Source of the DNA: Planctomycetota bacterium
GTDB taxonomy: Bacteria; Planctomycetota; UBA1135; GCA-002686595
Assembly (NCBI GenBank): GCA_027083445.1
Contig: JALWOP010000388.1
Coordinates: forward strand, 1-42,204
Direction: 5' to 3'
Length of the DNA: 42,204 bases
The position numbers were made by a program, and so were the translations under genes. Each line of letters starts with the position of its first letter. The first letter of the stretch is position 1. This document shows positions 24,978-34,048 of this stretch, piece after piece. The notes below the pieces were generated by a model. It was given only the letters and a program-made list of their open reading frames with translations. It ran no database searches and was not told the DNA's origin.

Positions 24978-25510
24978 TGGCACGCGGGAATGCCTCGGGC
25001 TGCGCTTGTGCCCTGGCCTTCATCGCCTGCGCCGCCATCGCCACGGGGATCTTTGCCCCCCTCCTGGCGGTCGACTCCCTGCTCTACCACAAGGCGGTGC
25101 GCTACTGGGACCTGGCCGGCGAGGAGCGCTTTGGAGTGCTTGGAGCCGTGGCCCTGGTTCTGCCAGCAGTGCGCTACCGGCGCCGCGGCCTGATCCTGCT
25201 CGCGGCCATCGGGCTGTGGACGGCCCTGGCCTACCCCTGGCTCTCGGAGTGGTGGTTCCCCGAGCGGCCCGGGTTTCTGCAACGGGTCGGCGCATCCCTG
25301 CGCCGCCCCGTGGATGAGATGGCCACCCGCATCGTGCTGGAGTACGACATGCTGCGCCCTCTCTGGGGCGCCTATTGCCTGGTCGGCGGCACACTGCTAC
25401 TCAGCTTGGTCGCCTGGCGCGTCCTGCGCCGGCGGGCTCCGGCGAGCCCCCCTGGGAAACCTTTTCCAGGCCGTGGGGGTCCAAGGAGGGGAGGCGCGCT
25501 CAGGGGATAG
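24977..25510 (+). CDS. Four-helix membrane protein of unknown function
   Basis: A 177-residue integral membrane protein that I cannot assign. Likely helices are at about 9-33 (ACALAFIACAAIATGIF), 51-66 (FGVLGAVALVLPAV), 70-88 (GLILLAAIGLWTALAYPW) and 130-148 (AYCLVGGTLLLSLVAW). A soluble loop of about 40 residues containing EWWFPERPGFLQRVG lies between helices three and four. The basic, Gly/Pro-rich C-terminal tail (RRRAPASPPGKPFPGRGG) should be cytoplasmic. The start overlaps the amidohydrolase stop (TGATG), so it is expressed with the amidohydrolase and may be its membrane partner (inference). Confidence 0.75.
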   Translation: MARGNASGCACALAFIACAAIATGIFAPLLAVDSLLYHKAVRYWDLAGEERFGVLGAVALVLPAVRYRRRGLILLAAIGLWTALAYPWLSEWWFPERPGFLQRVGASLRRPVDEMATRIVLEYDMLRPLWGAYCLVGGTLLLSLVAWRVLRRRAPASPPGKPFPGRGGPRRGGALRG

Positions 25511-25540
25511 CTTTCTTGCAGACCGCCAGGCAACCATCGC

Positions 25541-27901
25541 ATGAAACGCATCCATCTTCTCCTCGCCATCCTTCCCGCCATCGCCGCCTGCTCCGGGGGA
25601 GCGCCGCCGGCACCGGCAGCCACTCCCTTCGGCATCAGCGGCATCGAGTCCGAGATCGGGACCGATAGCATCACCCTGCGCTGGACCACCAGCGAACCCG
25701 CCACGGGCACCCTGCACTGGGGTCCGGCGGGCTCGATCGACCAGCTTCTGGCCCTGGGAGACAACGGCCTCACCCACCAGGCCCAGCTCGGCGGCCTCAG
25801 CCCCCAGACCACCTATGGCTTCTGGATCGAATCGGTGCGTCCCGGGGGCGCCAGTGCGCAGACCGAGCCCTTCGAGCTCTCGACCGCGCCCCTGCCGGCC
25901 TTCAGCGGGGATGACTTCGATGCCGCCAACCTCGACCTCTCCCACTGGACCCTGATCGATCCCACGGGGGGGGCCGAGCTGCGCCTCAGTGGACCCGGTG
26001 CCCTCGATGCCACCCTGGAACTCGAAACCCCCGCCGGGGTCGATGCGGATTCCTGGACGGGAGGCAACGGAGCGCCGCGCATCGCCCAGGCTGCCCCCAG
26101 CGGGGACTTCGGCATCGAGGTGCGCTTTGATAGCGCCCTGGATGTCGACGGCACCGGTCAGGGCATCTTCGTCGAGGTCGATGCGGACACCTTCCTACGC
26201 TTCGACTTCGCCTTCAACTCGAACAAGGTGCAGGTCTTCGCCGCTCACCTGGATGCGGGAGCCGTGATCGAGAGCTTCACCGATATCGCCCAGAGTGGGC
26301 CCCTCGCCGACGGCACCCCCCTCTGGATGCGCGTCACCCGCTCGGGACAGATGTGGACGCAGGAGTGGTCGAGTGACGGCCAGACCTTCCTTCCCGGGGC
26401 CCAGTTCACCCTGGCCGAGGATCCCACCCTGATCGGCCTCACCACCCTTGCCGCCGGGACCGGTCACGCTGGACACCTGATGCGGGCCGACTACATCCTC
26501 GACCTGGCCGAGTCCCTGGCCCAGGAGGATGCCTCTCCGCGCGTCGATGACGAGGCCCCCTACCTCTATCGAGCCGTGGCCGAAGCGGTCGGTGATTCGG
26601 CCGTCCGCCTACGCTGGTGGAGCGATGAGCCCTCGAGTGCCAGCGTGCGCTATGGACAGGACACGGCCTACACCCAAGGCACCCTGGAAGTGGCCGACCA
26701 GCTCTACGCCCACGAGCTCCTGATCGATGGATTGGCGGCCGACACGACCCACCACTTCCAGATCATCGCGCGTGATGCGGGAGGACGGGAGACCTACTCG
26801 AGCGACCTCTCCGCGACGACGGGCCCTCCGGGCTCGACCGGACTGCCGACCCTCGAGCTGTGGTACGCGGATGCCGAACCCGACGGCAGTTACACCATCG
26901 CCTTCGGCCAGCTCGGCAATCCCCAGCACCAGGTCAACATCCTGGGAAACCTCTCCGACGATGACGAGGACCGCATCGCCCTCTCGAACTCCCTCTACTA
27001 CCAGCTCAACGGGGGCAAGTGGAAACTCCTCGCCCTGGGGGACGACCCGGCCTTCAACTATGAGCCCTGGCGCCTGGCCCACGAGGGTGACTTCAACCTG
27101 GAACTCGAGCAGTGGGAGCTGACCCAGGTCGCACCCAGCGGTGGGGTTTACCACAACGAAGTCCTATTCGAGGCCCTCGACGATGACGGCCACGCCACCT
27201 ATGTCACCCTACACGTCGACTACACCTCCGGTGTCACCTGGAACCCGTCGGTTTCTATCGACTGGTCGAGCACGAGCCGCATCCAGGACGTGGCCCAGGT
27301 GGTCGACGGCGACTGGTACATCGACTCGCACCCCACTCTCGGCCCCGGCCTGCGCCTGCGGCCGGACGCCCTGGGCTACGACCGCCTGGTGGCCATCGGC
27401 GAAGGTGAGGGGCCGGATTCCTGGGAAAACTACGAGGTCACGGTGAGCGCCACCGCCCTGGGCTTCGATCCCGCGGGCTGGACCGACGGCACGCAGAGCT
27501 ACGCCATGGGCCTTGGCCTGCGCTGGTCGGGACACAACACCGGCTGGGGCTTCAACCAACCCAAGCACAACATCTACCCCTTCGGCGGCATCTTCGTCTA
27601 CCGCTGGTTCGAGACCTTCGAACGCTGGGAGCTGTGGATCAACAAGGATGAGGCGATCATCCCCTTCGACGCCCCGATCAGCGTCGGCACGACCTATCGT
27701 TTCAAGGCGCGCTGCGAGACCCAGCCTGGGGGCGGGACGCGTTACCGGCTCAAGCGTTGGGAAGAGGGTCAACCGGAACCGGGGACCTGGGACATGGACT
27801 TCACTACCGACCCGGTCGACGATCACCCCACCGGCTCGCTCCTGCTCATCTCCCACCACGTGGACGTGCTCTTCGGGAACGTGGAGGTCACCCCCCTGTG
27901 A
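25541..27901 (+). CDS. FN3-domain lipoprotein with carbohydrate-binding-like domains
   Basis: A 786-residue surface lipoprotein. MKRIHLLLAILPAIAAC is a lipoprotein signal with lipobox IAAC (Cys17). Residues about 30-120 are a fibronectin type III / purple-acid-phosphatase-N-like domain (SITLRWTTSEPATGTLHWG, GLSPQTTYGFWIES). Residues about 125-330 resemble the DUF1349/concanavalin-like sandwich (FDAANLDLSHWTLI, LWMRVTRSGQMWTQEWSSDG). A second FN3-like domain spans about 345-430 (VRLRWWSDEPSSASVRYG). The last 220 residues form another jelly-roll-like domain ending LFGNVEVTP. This suggests glycan binding at the cell surface. TAGCTT at 25507-25512 may be its own promoter, but the 30-base gap also allows read-through from the membrane-protein gene. 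It converges on the gene at 27921, 19 bases away. Confidence 0.82.
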   Translation: MKRIHLLLAILPAIAACSGGAPPAPAATPFGISGIESEIGTDSITLRWTTSEPATGTLHWGPAGSIDQLLALGDNGLTHQAQLGGLSPQTTYGFWIESVRPGGASAQTEPFELSTAPLPAFSGDDFDAANLDLSHWTLIDPTGGAELRLSGPGALDATLELETPAGVDADSWTGGNGAPRIAQAAPSGDFGIEVRFDSALDVDGTGQGIFVEVDADTFLRFDFAFNSNKVQVFAAHLDAGAVIESFTDIAQSGPLADGTPLWMRVTRSGQMWTQEWSSDGQTFLPGAQFTLAEDPTLIGLTTLAAGTGHAGHLMRADYILDLAESLAQEDASPRVDDEAPYLYRAVAEAVGDSAVRLRWWSDEPSSASVRYGQDTAYTQGTLEVADQLYAHELLIDGLAADTTHHFQIIARDAGGRETYSSDLSATTGPPGSTGLPTLELWYADAEPDGSYTIAFGQLGNPQHQVNILGNLSDDDEDRIALSNSLYYQLNGGKWKLLALGDDPAFNYEPWRLAHEGDFNLELEQWELTQVAPSGGVYHNEVLFEALDDDGHATYVTLHVDYTSGVTWNPSVSIDWSSTSRIQDVAQVVDGDWYIDSHPTLGPGLRLRPDALGYDRLVAIGEGEGPDSWENYEVTVSATALGFDPAGWTDGTQSYAMGLGLRWSGHNTGWGFNQPKHNIYPFGGIFVYRWFETFERWELWINKDEAIIPFDAPISVGTTYRFKARCETQPGGGTRYRLKRWEEGQPEPGTWDMDFTTDPVDDHPTGSLLLISHHVDVLFGNVEVTPL

Positions 27902-27920
27902 ATTCCGTCTGTAACTCCGT

Positions 27921-30900
27921 TCAGCGCGCGGGGGGCGCCACCTCCCGGATGACCGCGCCCTCCTCGGGAGTGAGGACGAGCAACGCCAAGCGCTTTGGAC
28001 GAGAAGCTTCACTACCCGAGACACTCATGTAGTCGAAGCGTCCGCGTAGGTCGGTGTAACCGTCCTTGTGGAACCGCACGTGACCCTGGTCATCTTTGGA
28101 ATAGACCTTGACGTAAGCGGCGGCCACGGGAGTACCGTCCAGGGCCCTGCGCACGGTGAGTTCACCGTCGCTCTCAAAGATGCGCACGGCAAGGCCCGTT
28201 CCTTGGCGCACGAGGTGGCGCACCAGACCGTCGCCCCGAGCCTCGATCCAGAGGCTGCCATGTTCCAGCCCCACGGGAAGGGCGATCTCGAGCCGGCCTC
28301 CGGCCGGATCGAGGGCCAGAGGCTGCACGCGGACGGGCTCGACGTAGACCGCGGCCTCATCTTCCCCAACGGAGAAGGGACTCTCCGAGAAGAGATACTC
28401 GATATCCAAGGGGTAGTAGCGCAGTTCGCAGGTCCCGAGCCCCGAATGCTCGATGGCCAGACCCGATGCGGTCTCTTCCAACTCGAGAGCGGGAGCGCTC
28501 GACTCGGCAGGGGCATCGCCCCCGCGCGAGATCTGGGCCAACTGGCGCCGGATCTCGGCGAAGCGTCCGCGCCAGGGCTGCAGCGGATAGTCGGCGTAGG
28601 CCTCGGCGATGTCGGCTGCACCCGCAAGGTCACTCTGATAGAGGGCCAGATAGGCGCGCAGATAGTCGTATTGCAGCCGCGCTTCCACCCCATCCCGGTC
28701 CACGTGACCCAAGGCATCGATGGCTGCTGCCACCCGGCCCTGCAGGAGCATCTGATAGGTCACCGCAAGCCAATCCCTATCGCCAAGCCGCGGCTTGCGA
28801 GCCAGGATCTCGATCAGGCTGCGGTAGTGCCGGCGAACCTGGTCGTTATCGAAAGCGCGCCGGCCGCCGAAGGGGTGACTACGTGGGTGAACCAGGGGTC
28901 GGAACTCGATCTCCTGGTAGCGCAGGCGCCGCACCGGGTCGATCTCCAAGAGCGGCGAGGAGAGGGAGGGGCCGGCCTGGTCGAGGAAGGTCGTACAGTG
29001 GCGCAGGTACTCACCGCTCGCCCGGGCATCCCGATGCAGCAGGGCGTAGGACCACAGGTGATGGTCATAGACAAAGCGTGAGCGCAACAAATCGATCACC
29101 CGCTCGAAGAGGGATCGGTTCCCCAGCCGCCAAGCTAGGAGCGACAGGTCGAGGGATTCGAGCTCGGCCTTTTCCAGGTATGCGATCAGGTCTCCGTCGG
29201 TGCCCGACGCGCAGAGTGCCGCGAAGGTGGATGGCTGCCTACCCTTGGGCTCCTCGGCGACAAGGGTGCGGGGGGAGGTGAATGCCACCAGCGCACCACC
29301 CTCGGTCACCTGAACCGGATAGGGGGTCACCTCGGCCGGAGCGGGAAAGTAAAAGCCCGCCTGCACCACTTCGACGCCAAAGGCGCCCACATGCAAGGGC
29401 AGGCTGCGCCGGGGAAGCGTCGTCGACACCGGCAAAGAACGGGGTGGAATCTCGAGGAAGAGTTCCAGGTCCCGCTCCTTGGGAGTCGGATTGCTGATCA
29501 CGATCCGTCGCAGGTAGGCTCGGCCGACCTCCACGGCTCCCAAAGCCGCGTCGAGCGCCTCACCCTTCCCCGCCGGAACGATCTGTTCACCGATGAGCAC
29601 GCCGCTTTCGCCCTCGGAGGGCGCCACGGCCTCCCACTGGCGACGCACCGCGACCAGCCCTCCCTCGGCCAGGAGCCTGCGCCCCTCCCTCGCCGGGTCG
29701 TCTTCGACCCGGTAGGCAGCGCCCTCGAAGGGCAGGTCGAGCAGCGCCAAGGCCAAGAGCATCTCGTTGGAGCTTCCGGTGGCGAGGGCGAAGTTCTTCG
29801 AAGTGAACGGACGCGCCGGATCGGCGGCTGCGAAGTCGCGCCAGAACTCGTTGAATTCGAGGAAGGACTCCCCCGCGAGGCGCTTCCAGTAGCCCCGCTC
29901 TAGGTAGGCCCGCGTGTGGCCCATGGGCTGGAACAGACCTTGGGGCAGCTCCGGCTGGGCGAGGATCTTCCGACGGGGGGCCTCTTCATCCTCTTCCTCG
30001 ACTTCATCGGCATCCCGCAGGATCACTTCGGCAGCCTTCGCCCGCTGCAAGGCGGTGCTCCCGAGGACTCCCTGGAAACGCTGGGCGACGAGCGCCGGAG
30101 GGGTGGGGTGCAAGGCCACTTCGGCGCTGAGGTGCCGGGCGATCGCCGTCCCCTCCTCCTCCCGCGAGCGGGCCAGGAGGGCCTGCTCGAAGGGGTTCAG
30201 GCGACCGAAGGCCCAGGGCTCCAGGTAGGAGCGCAGATCGCGGTCGAGCAACCACTCGTCGACGAAATCCTTGTCACGCTTGTTCTCCAAATGGGGACGC
30301 ACCACCTCCTCGAAGAAAGCCGAGTCACGGTGCTTCAAGAACAGATCGAGCTCGTGACAGGCGAAGCGGCCGTAGAGATCCCGCTGCGCGGAGGGTTCGA
30401 GGGTCGGCCAGTGCAGGAGGAAGGCAAAACGGGCCAGCTCACCACTCGCGTCGAAGGCGCGGTAGTAACGGTAGATATCCTCGAGAGATGTGAAGACCTC
30501 GAGCTCGCCCTCCTTCTCCAGGGCCAGGCTCCCCCCAGGGGGGACCCACTCAACCGCTCGGCGCTCGACATAGTGCTGCTCCACGGGTAGGGATGCGCTG
30601 AGTCGCTGATCCGAGAGTGAAATCCCCTTGGGCGGCAGGTAGAGACGGGCCTCTGCCAGGGCATCCCCATCGAGCGCAAGGACCGTGATGCAGCTACCTT
30701 CTCCCAGTCGCTCCAGGGGCAGGTGCAACTCTCCCCCACTCGGAGAGAGGTCGGTGAGCACCACGGCGTCCCGCGCCAGAAAGTCCAGGTTGGCGAAGGC
30801 TAGGGGGGCGAGGGAAGGGACCTTCCGCGAGCCTCTCGCGCGACCGGCGTAGCGTCCACCGGCGCCTCCTCCCAGCTCCTCTCGGGAGGGACCGGGCGCC

Positions 30901-33900
30901 GACGGCCCACCCAAGTCCCGGCTCCGGGAGGGGGGCGGCGCCCAGGGATTCAGGATCAGGCCCGGCGCCGGAAGCATGTTGCCGGGGAAGATACGCGCCT
31001 GACTCCGCTCGAGAACGTAGCGGTACTCGGCCGGCAATTGCCGGTCCGCGGCGTATTCGCTCGTGGGCGCGATCCGTGGAACGCGCCGCGTTCTCCGGGA
31101 GGGGGAGAGCCACAGGTCGGCGGCCGGATCCCGGTCGGGGAGGAAGCGTTCCGCAATCACGTGCACGCGGGTTCCCTGTCCGCTGCCCCCTAGATGAATC
31201 ACCAACTCGTCGCCCTCGGTCGCGAGCCCCGTCACCTGTAGTGGGGCCTCCTCGGAGAGCTCCAAACGGCGTGTGCGGCCGCGCACCCAGCCCTGCTCCC
31301 TCGGCCCCGCCGAGACTTGAATACGAATCGCTCCCGCGCGATCGGGGAGGTAGAGGTCGTAATCGCCTCCCTCGAGCCCCGCCAAGACGACGTAGCCGTC
31401 CTCCAGGCGCACCCGCTCGTCGACGCTGCGCAGGGGAGCTCCCCCGGCAAGTTCGACCAGGGAGACGGAACCCTTGATCCCCTCCGGCGGGCGCCAGGCC
31501 AAGCGAAGCTCGCTGCCCGCCACCCCATTGACGATGGCCGGCAGGGGCGCAGGCGGAGGAGCCAGGTTCCAGCTCCAGTCGCTCCTTCCAAGCAGGGTCG
31601 CCCCCAGGCGATCGATGCCCCGGAGAGGTCCCAGGTGCACGGCCCCCTCCCGATCGGTCCGCAGCTCCACCCGCTTGGGCCGGGTGAACCCCCGGCGGTG
31701 GAAGGCGAGCGTCAGCACCTCGCCCGGTCGACCCTCTCCGTTCTTGCCCCGGACCTCGAGCCGCCAGCCATGGCCCTCGCGGGTGAGGTAGGGCGAGGCG
31801 CAGAGTGGGGTCCCGTCGATGCCGTTGATCTCGATGCGCCTTGGTTCAGAACGGAGCTCTATCGCCTCGCCTCCGCCCAGAGGCTGCAGGGTGGCGACCA
31901 TGCGCGCCTCGATCGAGCGCACGAAGCGCGGTACGCGGAAGGTGGCGTGCCATGACCCCTCGTCGTCAAGCTCCCCCAACTCGCGGTCGAGATGTACCCC
32001 GGTTCCGTCCAGGCGAGTCGCGGAGATCTCGAGGCGCGCCTGCGTCAGCCGTGAGAGGGGAATCGGGCCATCCGCCAGCCAAAGCCGCGGCCGGAAGAGA
32101 AGGGTCGCCTCCGCGCCGGAACGCAGCCCTTCGCGTTCGATCCAGATGGGTGCCTCGAGCCGGTACTCCTCCGCCTGTTGCTCGAAGGGGACCAGCGAGC
32201 AGCGCTTCCCGGCGCTCACGATCAGGGTCGTGGGCCCGGGTTCGGTGCTGAAAGGTAGGCGCAGGATGCCCTCCTCGTCTGCCCGGTACTCGTGGCTCCC
32301 AAGCCAAGCATGCGCATCCCGCCGCAGGCGGCCGGTCTCGTCGCGCACGGTGACCTCTTGGGCCGAGGGTCCGATGCGTTGATCGATCGTGAGGGCCCCC
32401 TTGCGCACCAATACACGGCTTGAACGGCCCCCACCGATGAACTCGACCAGGTAGACCCCCGGCCCCTCCAGCTCGGGGAACTCGAAGTGGCGCCGGATGC
32501 GCCGCAGGGGATCCACCTCGTAGGAGAAGCTGCGCTCGGCCCCGGCCACGAGTCCGCCAAGGGAAATGTTCGTATCGAGCTCCCGTCCCTCCCGGCGATA
32601 CCAGGCAAAGGCGTCGAGGGTGTAGACCTTGACTAGGAGCGAGGAGACATTCTTCAGGTCGACCTCGATGGCGACGGCATCGTCAGCGGCGAAGTGCCGC
32701 TGCGCCCCGGCTGGAAAGCGCAACTCGACGCGACTGCGCAGGCGTTCGAAGGCCTCGGGGCTGGCGAGCTCAGCCACCCATTGCTCCGGGTACCCGATGC
32801 CGTAGAGCAGGTTGGTCTCCGCCCGTTTACGGTTGAGCTCCTCGCGGGGGAGATAGGGGGCGAAGAGCCCCACCTCATCCCCCTGGCGAAAGAAGGTCTC
32901 GAGGTAGGCCTCTTGCAGCGAAGCTTCCGCAGGTGTCTCGCCCAGGGGTAGCTCCCTGGCGAGCCACTTCTTCCAGCCCGAAGCCTCACGGCCCTTCCGG
33001 CCCCCTCCCGCCGCGATCCCGCGGCGAACCGAGAGCCACTCCAGGAAGCGCTTGCGACTGGGCCGGCCCTGCTCCAGATCGAAGGCAAGCCTGTGGCTCA
33101 GGATGGTTGCCAGGAGCGGCGCGTGCCGAGGAGCGAGACGCTTGGCGAAGGCTTCGAGTCGATCCAGATAGGCCGCACGCAGGGCCGCCTCCTCCCGCCA
33201 GGGCTCATCCGCTCCGGGGGCCAGGCGCCGCAGGTAGGCGCGCACGAATTCGACCTGGTCGAGCAGTTCCGGCTGGAGCTCGAGCAGGGCATCGAGCTCT
33301 GCCTTGAGCAGGAGCCCGTGGATGGGAAGGGATCCGAATCCATCGCTGGAGGGACGTTTCAGATCGGCCGCGATGCGCTCGACCAGACCGGGCACCTCCG
33401 GCCGGTCGAGCCGCGCCAACCAGGCGCGCAGGCGCGCGGGATCGAGTGGCTGGGAGGCGATCTCCGCGAGCAGCCAATCCTCGAGCCCCGAGAGCCGGCG
33501 CTGGGAGAGGGCCTCGTCGAGAAAACTCTCGAAGGAGATCGCCTCGGGGTCGAGTACGGTCGGAAGATCCCGGCCTCCCACCACCCGGGGAGGCCGATCG
33601 TCGAAGGAGAGACCCAGGGCGCGAATCAGATAGGCGTAGCTCCCCGACGGGTCGCGCTCCACGTCGAGGAGGGCCTGCCGATGGGCCAGCTCCTGAAAGC
33701 GGGGATCCTCCTCGCCCCCCTGGCGACGCCAGGTATCGAGGAGTCTGGCGGAGGCCTCGAGATCACCCGCTTGTTGACGCTCGAGGCAGCGCAGGAAGAA
33801 GGAGTCGGCTGCCGGGAGGACCCACTTCTCGAGCAGCGCGGCGCGGTCCGGAGCCAGGGCGAATCGCTCCAGCAAGGAGAGATCCATGCTCTCCTGGCCC

Positions 33901-33962
33901 AGGGCGAGCCGACAGAGGGGAGAGGTGAGGAGAAGGAGCGCTGCGAGGAGGGTTTGGCGCAT
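27921..33962 (-). CDS. 2013-residue alpha-2-macroglobulin-like secreted protein
   Basis: A very large exported protein with signal peptide MRQTLLAALLLLTSPLCRLA. The first 420 residues are helical. Beta-sandwich (MG-like) domains follow from about 440 to 950, including VAIEVDLKNVSSLLVKVYTL, GVYLVEFIGGGRSSRVLVRKG and a WLGSHEYRADEEGIL carrier-like segment. A Gly/Ser/Arg-rich linker lies near 1010-1050, an acidic patch (DEVEEEDEEAP) near 1325, then helical repeats. The C terminus has AAYVKVYSKDDQGHVRF and KDGYTDLRGRFDYMSVSG (about 1945-1985), an ending I have seen in related giant proteins. I find no C-x-E-Q thioester, so covalent trapping is unlikely. The start is ATG 33962: TAGCTC lies 7 nt upstream and no ribosome site exists. 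Function is unknown; a protease-trap relative or envelope scaffold is possible. Confidence 0.75.
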   Translation of the reverse strand: MRQTLLAALLLLTSPLCRLALGQESMDLSLLERFALAPDRAALLEKWVLPAADSFFLRCLERQQAGDLEASARLLDTWRRQGGEEDPRFQELAHRQALLDVERDPSGSYAYLIRALGLSFDDRPPRVVGGRDLPTVLDPEAISFESFLDEALSQRRLSGLEDWLLAEIASQPLDPARLRAWLARLDRPEVPGLVERIAADLKRPSSDGFGSLPIHGLLLKAELDALLELQPELLDQVEFVRAYLRRLAPGADEPWREEAALRAAYLDRLEAFAKRLAPRHAPLLATILSHRLAFDLEQGRPSRKRFLEWLSVRRGIAAGGGRKGREASGWKKWLARELPLGETPAEASLQEAYLETFFRQGDEVGLFAPYLPREELNRKRAETNLLYGIGYPEQWVAELASPEAFERLRSRVELRFPAGAQRHFAADDAVAIEVDLKNVSSLLVKVYTLDAFAWYRREGRELDTNISLGGLVAGAERSFSYEVDPLRRIRRHFEFPELEGPGVYLVEFIGGGRSSRVLVRKGALTIDQRIGPSAQEVTVRDETGRLRRDAHAWLGSHEYRADEEGILRLPFSTEPGPTTLIVSAGKRCSLVPFEQQAEEYRLEAPIWIEREGLRSGAEATLLFRPRLWLADGPIPLSRLTQARLEISATRLDGTGVHLDRELGELDDEGSWHATFRVPRFVRSIEARMVATLQPLGGGEAIELRSEPRRIEINGIDGTPLCASPYLTREGHGWRLEVRGKNGEGRPGEVLTLAFHRRGFTRPKRVELRTDREGAVHLGPLRGIDRLGATLLGRSDWSWNLAPPPAPLPAIVNGVAGSELRLAWRPPEGIKGSVSLVELAGGAPLRSVDERVRLEDGYVVLAGLEGGDYDLYLPDRAGAIRIQVSAGPREQGWVRGRTRRLELSEEAPLQVTGLATEGDELVIHLGGSGQGTRVHVIAERFLPDRDPAADLWLSPSRRTRRVPRIAPTSEYAADRQLPAEYRYVLERSQARIFPGNMLPAPGLILNPWAPPPSRSRDLGGPSAPGPSREELGGGAGGRYAGRARGSRKVPSLAPLAFANLDFLARDAVVLTDLSPSGGELHLPLERLGEGSCITVLALDGDALAEARLYLPPKGISLSDQRLSASLPVEQHYVERRAVEWVPPGGSLALEKEGELEVFTSLEDIYRYYRAFDASGELARFAFLLHWPTLEPSAQRDLYGRFACHELDLFLKHRDSAFFEEVVRPHLENKRDKDFVDEWLLDRDLRSYLEPWAFGRLNPFEQALLARSREEEGTAIARHLSAEVALHPTPPALVAQRFQGVLGSTALQRAKAAEVILRDADEVEEEDEEAPRRKILAQPELPQGLFQPMGHTRAYLERGYWKRLAGESFLEFNEFWRDFAAADPARPFTSKNFALATGSSNEMLLALALLDLPFEGAAYRVEDDPAREGRRLLAEGGLVAVRRQWEAVAPSEGESGVLIGEQIVPAGKGEALDAALGAVEVGRAYLRRIVISNPTPKERDLELFLEIPPRSLPVSTTLPRRSLPLHVGAFGVEVVQAGFYFPAPAEVTPYPVQVTEGGALVAFTSPRTLVAEEPKGRQPSTFAALCASGTDGDLIAYLEKAELESLDLSLLAWRLGNRSLFERVIDLLRSRFVYDHHLWSYALLHRDARASGEYLRHCTTFLDQAGPSLSSPLLEIDPVRRLRYQEIEFRPLVHPRSHPFGGRRAFDNDQVRRHYRSLIEILARKPRLGDRDWLAVTYQMLLQGRVAAAIDALGHVDRDGVEARLQYDYLRAYLALYQSDLAGAADIAEAYADYPLQPWRGRFAEIRRQLAQISRGGDAPAESSAPALELEETASGLAIEHSGLGTCELRYYPLDIEYLFSESPFSVGEDEAAVYVEPVRVQPLALDPAGGRLEIALPVGLEHGSLWIEARGDGLVRHLVRQGTGLAVRIFESDGELTVRRALDGTPVAAAYVKVYSKDDQGHVRFHKDGYTDLRGRFDYMSVSGSEASRPKRLALLVLTPEEGAVIREVAPPAR

Positions 33963-34048
33963 GGGAAAAGAGCTACGGGGGTGGCGACGAACCCAGGGGG
34001 TCCGAGGGGTAGCAGAGTGAGATTCGAACGGCTGGGCAGGGCCGCGGT
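33963..34048 (-). promoter_or_regulatory. Upstream region of the macroglobulin-like gene
   Basis: This 86-base gap follows the GT39-like stop. On the minus strand TAGCTC (complement of 33970-33975) lies 7 nt before ATG 33962, a near match to TAnnnT at the leaderless distance. No ribosome site is visible. Whether the gene is also read from the GT39-like gene cannot be decided. Confidence 0.3.

Noticed and set aside
25451-25470. CCTGG...CCAGG imperfect inverted repeat as a terminator
   Set aside because: Lies within the membrane-protein coding region, the loop would be too small, and the next gene is co-directional.
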